DNA of 64,000 nucleotides from Staphylococcus sp. KG4-3 (lineage in GTDB: Bacteria; Bacillota; Bacilli; Staphylococcales; Staphylococcaceae), in assembly GCF_033597815.2 (NCBI RefSeq), contig NZ_CP166245.1:1426001-1490000 (forward strand). The letters are read 5' to 3'. The first letter of the stretch is position 1; each line of letters opens with the position of its first letter. The notes beneath the pieces were generated by a model. The model was given only the letters and a program-made list of their open reading frames with translations. It was not told where the DNA came from and made no database searches. A program made the position numbers and the translations under genes. This document shows, in pieces, positions 59,946 to 64,000 of this stretch.

Positions 59946-60518
59946 TTAATTACCTCTTTTTGAATGTATTTCAGCTTTTAATTTATCTATAAAACCATCT
60001 AGTTTTTCTTTAGAAAATTCGCCTAAGTAAGAAGGATGATGTTCAGCTAAACTCGCTATCATTTTGTCATTGATAAAATTAATATTAACTTCAGGGACAT
60101 ATCTTTTAATTGTAATAAACGGAAAAGTATTTTCAACTTTTAAAATATAGTCACTAATGTCGTTATTATCAATTGCGGCATGATGAATTGAAGATTTCAT
60201 TTCATTTACTTCAACAATTGCTGTACTAATTTCTTTTTGATAAATTGGATCATTGAGTTTTGCTAATAATGTATAAAAATGAGCGCTTAACAAGTCGCCA
60301 ATTAAAATAGATTTCTTAGACGATAACGTAGTTGAAACTTCGTCTAGATGACGCATCGCAGTATCTATTGTGAGGCAAGCTAATTTAGCTTCTTGAGGTA
60401 TCTCATAAGAATCAAGTATTTCTGCTAATGCTTGATTGATATAGATTGGTTCATAATGATTTACACTGCTGAGTCGCTGTGTAATTTGAGTTTCTAATAT
60501 GCTGAATGTCGTTTCCAT
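59946..60518 (-). CDS. hepS: Heptaprenyl diphosphate synthase component I
   Basis: This 190-residue HepS/GerCA-like non-catalytic subunit is mostly helical and needed with HepT for C35 prenyl diphosphate synthesis. It begins [12 protein letters not shown] and ends in a charged tail. The ATG at 60518 follows GTGAGGTG. The three-gene group hepS-menG-hepT is conserved in Firmicutes. Confidence 0.88.
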   Translation of the reverse strand: METTFSILETQITQRLSSVNHYEPIYINQALAEILDSYEIPQEAKLACLTIDTAMRHLDEVSTTLSSKKSILIGDLLSAHFYTLLAKLNDPIYQKEISTAIVEVNEMKSSIHHAAIDNNDISDYILKVENTFPFITIKRYVPEVNINFINDKMIASLAEHHPSYLGEFSKEKLDGFIDKLKAEIHSKRGN

Positions 60519-60840
60519 GTTCACACCTCACGTTATTATCCATATACATATTAACATTATATAGAGAAAAATAAAATCAACGTAAATCAAAGTAAAGGAT
60601 ATTTATGTAATATATATTAAAAATACTCATGTATTTGTGTAATTGAGTAATAGTTATATGTAAATTTGTTTAATAAACTCATTAATTTTCAGTAGTTATT
60701 TTACTACATTTATTTAAAATCGCTACTTCGAATGATATCACAATTATAAAGTTAAAAGATATATGATTTAAAGCTTTATAAAAAATTCTCTATAAAAAAA
60801 GAAAAAGCCCCTTGAAAAGGGCTTTACTTTGAGTAAAGAA
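60519..60840. other. Non-coding region between hup and hepS
   Basis: About 320 nt, AT-rich, without ORFs. It holds the hup terminator at 60803-60826, and close to hepS a TATAAT at about 60555-60560 (minus strand) that may be its -10 box. Confidence 0.5.
60803..60826 (-). terminator. hup terminator
   Basis: A short GC-rich hairpin (AAAGCCC/GGGCTTT) on the minus strand with a T-rich tail (TTTTTCTTTTTTT) lies 15 nt after the hup stop codon. Confidence 0.85.
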
Positions 60841-61113
60841 TTATTTTACTGCGTCTTTTAAAGCTTTACCAGCTTTAAATGCTGGAACTTTGCTTGCAGG
60901 GATATCAATTTCTTTACCAGTTTGAGGGTTACGGCCTTTACGAGCAGCGCGTTCGCGTACTTCGAAGTTACCGAATCCAATTAATTGTACTTTTTCACCT
61001 TTAGAAAGTGATGATTGAATTGATTCGAATACTGCATCTACAGCTAAGCCAGCTTCTTTTTTAGTTAAGTCAGCTTGTTCTGCAACAGCATTGATTAAAT
61101 CTGTCTTGTTCAT
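60841..61113 (-). CDS. hup: DNA-binding protein HU
   Basis: This 90-residue nucleoid protein has the [21 protein letters not shown] beta-arm motif and the [21 protein letters not shown]-terminus typical of HU. GGGGAGGTG precedes the ATG. It is monocistronic, with its own terminator and a 9-bp inverted repeat in the leader. It is essential for nucleoid architecture in Firmicutes. Confidence 0.97.
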   Translation of the reverse strand: MNKTDLINAVAEQADLTKKEAGLAVDAVFESIQSSLSKGEKVQLIGFGNFEVRERAARKGRNPQTGKEIDIPASKVPAFKAGKALKDAVK

Positions 61114-61138
61114 TATGAATTCACCTCCCCTAGGGTTA

Positions 61139-61162
61139 ATAATGATAACTTAATATCATTAT
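61139..61162. promoter_or_regulatory. Inverted repeat in the hup leader
   Basis: A 9-bp perfect inverted repeat, ATAATGATA (61139-61147) and TATCATTAT (61154-61162), surrounds a 6-nt spacer, about 25 nt before the hup start codon. It could be an operator or an mRNA hairpin near the ribosome binding site. Confidence 0.4.
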
Positions 61163-61282
61163 GCTATGACTTTAACACAACGATTACTGCTACTGCAATG
61201 ATTTATGCGCAAAAAACGTTGAAATAATAGGATTTTGACAGTTAATTGATATAAATTAACTAAAAAGTGTAATAATACTTCG

Positions 61283-62281
61283 CTATTCTGCTTTCTTTCC
61301 TCGTCCCATCAAGTCTTTAACGCTTTCATCCACCGGTCTATTTTCAAACAATACACTATAAAGTGCGGCAGTGATTGGCATATCTACATCGACCTCTTTA
61401 GCTAAGTGATAAACAGATTTTGTTGTATATATACCTTCAACGACCATGTTCATTTCATTTAAAGCTATGTCTAATGATTTACCTTCACCTAATTTATAAC
61501 CAAGTGTATAGTTTCTAGAATGGGTTGAGGTACAAGTTACAATTAAGTCTCCTATGCCTCCTAGGCCTAGAAACGTGATTGGGTCTGCACCTAGTTTTTC
61601 ACCTAAGCGGCTAATTTCAGCTAAACCTCTGGTCATAAGCGCTGCTTTAGCATTATCACCGAATCCCATTCCTGATATAACACCACTAGCTACTGCAATA
61701 ATATTTTTTAATGCACCACCTAGTTCAACACCTACTAAGTCATCATTTGTATATACACGTAAATAATCATTCATGAAAAGGTCTTGTGTTAGTTGACTGA
61801 CTTCTGGAGTTTTAGATGAAGCTGCTACAGTAGTTGGTTGTTTAATTACAACTTCTTCAGCATGGCTTGGTCCTGAAAGTACACCTATACCTGCATTATG
61901 CTCTGGTGAAATTGAATCTTCCAACATTTCAGAAACACGCTTATATGTTTCATTTTCAATACCTTTAGCTACGTGAATAAAGGTCTTTTTAGAGGTTAAT
62001 AGTGAATCGATTGATTTCGCTACTTCTCTCATTGCTTTTGTAGGTAACGCCATTAAATAGACTTCTGAGAATGATACAGCGCTATTAATATCTAATGTTG
62101 CTTCTATTGTGTCATTAAGTTGTGCTTTTTTTAAGTATTTGCTATTAATGTGTTGTGAATTAATCTCATTGATTGTTTGCTCATTTTTCCCCCACATTAA
62201 AACTTGGTGTCCGTTTTCTGCTAAGACATTTGCTAATGCCGTACCAAAACTTCCCGTACCAAAGACAGTTACTTTAGACAT
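61283..62281 (-). CDS. gpsA: Glycerol-3-phosphate dehydrogenase [NAD(P)+]
   Basis: This 332-residue enzyme reduces DHAP to sn-glycerol-3-phosphate for phospholipid synthesis. The NAD(P) motif [10 protein letters not shown] is at the N-terminus. GPSHAEEV, the catalytic Lys region [13 protein letters not shown] and GIGDLIVTC follow. It lies 16 nt after der. Confidence 0.96.
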   Translation of the reverse strand: MSKVTVFGTGSFGTALANVLAENGHQVLMWGKNEQTINEINSQHINSKYLKKAQLNDTIEATLDINSAVSFSEVYLMALPTKAMREVAKSIDSLLTSKKTFIHVAKGIENETYKRVSEMLEDSISPEHNAGIGVLSGPSHAEEVVIKQPTTVAASSKTPEVSQLTQDLFMNDYLRVYTNDDLVGVELGGALKNIIAVASGVISGMGFGDNAKAALMTRGLAEISRLGEKLGADPITFLGLGGIGDLIVTCTSTHSRNYTLGYKLGEGKSLDIALNEMNMVVEGIYTTKSVYHLAKEVDVDMPITAALYSVLFENRPVDESVKDLMGRGKKAE

Positions 62282-62297
62282 GGAATCCCCCCGGTAT

Positions 62298-63608
62298 TTA
62301 ATTTCTTTTCCTTGCTATAATGTGTACTGGCGTACCTTCAAAGCCGAATGCAGCTCTAATTTGATTTTCTAAATAACGTTTGTATGAAAAATGCAATAGC
62401 TCGACATCATTTACAAATACGATAAATGTCGGCGGTTCAATAGCAACTTGTGTAGCATAGAATACGTTTAAACGTCGACCTTTATCTGTAGGTGTAGGAT
62501 TCATGGAAATTGCATCCGTAATCACTTCATTTAGTGTTGAACTTTGAACACGTTTTTTATGATTCTCACTTGCTTCTTTAATATATGGGAATAATGTTCT
62601 GAGACGTTGCTTCTCTTTTGCGGAAACAAACGCAACCTCTGCATAATCTAAAAATTGGAATTCTTTACGAACTTCATCTTTAAATTTTTTCATAGTATTA
62701 GTTTCTTTGTCTACTGTATCCCATTTATTCACGACAATTACAATTGCTTTACCTTCTTCGTGTGCATAGCCAGCAACACGCTTGTCTTGTTCGATGATAC
62801 CTTGATCCGCATCAATAACGATTAAAATTACATTAGAGCGTTCAATGGCTTTTAAAGCACGTAGCACTGAATATTTTTCTGTATTTTCATAGACTTTACC
62901 TTTTTTACGCATTCCAGCAGTGTCTATCAACACATAATCTTGATCATCATAGCTATATTCGGTATCAACAGCATCTCTAGTAGTACCAGCTACGTTTGAT
63001 ACGATTACACGATCTTCGCCAAGTATTGCATTTACTAAACTTGATTTACCAACGTTTGGACGTCCAATGATTGATAAGCGTATTGTATCATCGTCATATG
63101 GGTCTGGTTCTTCCTCTTTAAAATGCTTAACAACTTCGTCTAATAAATCTCCCAAACCTAATCCATGGGAACCAGAAATTGGATACGGGTCCCCGAAACC
63201 AAGTGAGTAGAAATCATAAATTTCATTTCTCATTTCTGGATTATCAACTTTGTTAACTGCTAGTACTACCGGTTTTTTTGATTTATATAACATTTGAGCA
63301 ACCATTTCATCACTTTGAGTTAGGCCTTCTCTTACGTTTACCATAAAGATAATTACATCGGCTTCATCGATGGCAACTTCAGCTTGTGCTCTAATTTGTG
63401 TTTGGAACGGGGCATCTCCAATTTCAATACCACCAGTATCAATAATGTTAAAATCGTGAGTTAACCATTCACCTGATGAATAAATTCTATCGCGAGTCAC
63501 ACCAGGTGTATCTTCTACGATTGAAACGCGTTCACCTACGACTCTGTTAAAAATTGTAGATTTGCCTACATTTGGCCTGCCTACAATTGCTACTATAGGT
63601 TTAGTCAT
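62298..63608 (-). CDS. der: Ribosome biogenesis GTPase Der
   Basis: This 436-residue essential GTPase has two tandem G domains. Each has its own P-loop GRPNVGKS (near residues 10 and 182) and NKxD motif (NKVD and NKWD). A C-terminal KH-like domain ends [20 protein letters not shown]. It is needed for 50S subunit assembly. It lies downstream of rpsA after a terminator. Confidence 0.97.
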   Translation of the reverse strand: MTKPIVAIVGRPNVGKSTIFNRVVGERVSIVEDTPGVTRDRIYSSGEWLTHDFNIIDTGGIEIGDAPFQTQIRAQAEVAIDEADVIIFMVNVREGLTQSDEMVAQMLYKSKKPVVLAVNKVDNPEMRNEIYDFYSLGFGDPYPISGSHGLGLGDLLDEVVKHFKEEEPDPYDDDTIRLSIIGRPNVGKSSLVNAILGEDRVIVSNVAGTTRDAVDTEYSYDDQDYVLIDTAGMRKKGKVYENTEKYSVLRALKAIERSNVILIVIDADQGIIEQDKRVAGYAHEEGKAIVIVVNKWDTVDKETNTMKKFKDEVRKEFQFLDYAEVAFVSAKEKQRLRTLFPYIKEASENHKKRVQSSTLNEVITDAISMNPTPTDKGRRLNVFYATQVAIEPPTFIVFVNDVELLHFSYKRYLENQIRAAFGFEGTPVHIIARKRN

Positions 63609-63731
63609 AAACTAACTTCCTCTCTTCTTTAATCTCTATAATTCTATCATAAGGGGTAATGAAATCAAAAGAAATATTAAATCAATATTTTTGTTATAGA
63701 ATAATCATACAAATTTTGAATAACAAAAAAG

Positions 63732-63765
63732 AAATCTTGCCCTAACATATATTAGGACAAGATTT
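63732..63765 (-). terminator. rpsA terminator
   Basis: A 14-bp stem (one G-U pair in minus-strand RNA) with a 6-nt loop is followed by CTTTTTT, 23 nt after the rpsA stop codon. Confidence 0.85.
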
Positions 63766-63787
63766 AAAGTTGCTATTACTTACATTG

Positions 63788-64000
63788 TTAAAATTTGAAG
63801 TCTTTTAATTTATCTCCAAAAACATCACCAAGCGTTGGATTATCTTCATCCTCTGAATTATCATTTAAATAAGATTGGGTAGTTTCCCTATCGCTTTCAA
63901 TGACATTTTCATCTGGTAATGTTGCTTTTATTGATAATGAAATACGTTCGTTTTCTGGGTCCACACTTAGTACTTTAACACTCACTTTTTCGCCTGGTTG
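63788..64000 (-). CDS. rpsA: 30S ribosomal protein S1, C-terminal end only
   Basis: The frame runs off the window edge; only the last 70 residues are visible. They show the end of an S1 RNA-binding domain (EKVSVKVLSVDPENERISLSIK) and an acidic tail (NSEDEDNPTLGDVFGDKL), as in the four-domain S1 of Firmicutes. Gene order before der supports the identity. It is not a separate short gene: the sequence before the internal GTG (QPGEK) is in frame and typical of S1. Confidence 0.9.
   Translation of the reverse strand, partial: QPGEKVSVKVLSVDPENERISLSIKATLPDENVIESDRETTQSYLNDNSEDEDNPTLGDVFGDKLKDFKF

Noticed and set aside
63788..63985. Apparent 65-residue gene at the right edge
   Set aside because: The frame continues to the window edge and encodes the end of ribosomal protein S1; the internal GTG is not a gene start.

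Overview
The window is a low-GC Firmicutes chromosome segment, almost certainly a Staphylococcus. The evidence is the AT-rich sequence, strong AGGAGG-type ribosome binding sites, and staphylococcal gene order: odhAB next to arlRS; msrA-msrB-crr-yozE; dfrA-thyA; gpsB-rnpB; recU-pbp2; nth-dnaD-asnS-dinG-birA-cca-bshA; aroC-aroB-aroA; ndk-hepT-menG-hepS-hup-gpsA-der-rpsA. The protein sequences differ from what I recall of S. aureus, so a coagulase-negative species is likely, but I cannot name it. Most genes lie on the minus strand.

Layout. 1-4.8 kb: a minus-strand catabolic operon of two TIM-barrel sugar isomerase/epimerase-like proteins and two Gfo/Idh/MocA dehydrogenases (the last one cut by the window edge), divergent from an AraC-type regulator. 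4.8-6 kb: an XRE-cupin regulator with a large palindrome at its promoter, and a small membrane protein. 6.2-8 kb: an alpha/beta hydrolase segment bracketed by an exact 82-bp direct repeat of the odhB 3' end (last five codons plus terminator), which looks like an insertion that rebuilt the end of odhB. 8-14.4 kb: 2-oxoglutarate dehydrogenase genes odhAB with a CcpA-type cre site, and the ArlRS two-component system. 14.5-14.75 kb: a Fur-box promoter driving a C-rich, non-coding transcript with its own terminator, which matches the iron-sparing sRNA IsrR. 14.9-25.4 kb: murG, the CtpA protease, methionine sulfoxide repair, glucose EIIA, folate/dTMP genes, a bacilliredoxin, CvfC and a paralogue of its N-terminal domain.

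25.6-37.3 kb: a preQ1 riboswitch and queuosine-precursor transporter, RNase H-like and 5'-3' exonuclease proteins, a double dynamin, RarD, a THUMP methyltransferase, RNase P RNA and GpsB. 37.5-50 kb: RecU-PBP2 on the plus strand, then DNA repair and replication, asparaginyl-tRNA synthetase, DinG, BirA, CCA-adding enzyme and BshA. 50-64 kb: YugP peptidase, ReoY and its TPR partner gene, the shikimate end (aroC, aroB, aroA), ndk, menaquinone side-chain and ring methylation genes (hepS, menG, hepT), HU, GpsA, Der and the C-terminal end of ribosomal protein S1.

Most of the window is core genome. The accessory or unusual points are the left-hand sugar operon, the XRE palindrome, the odhB repeat-flanked hydrolase segment, and several compact regulatory RNAs and terminators. 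I found no tRNA, insertion sequence, CRISPR array or prophage.
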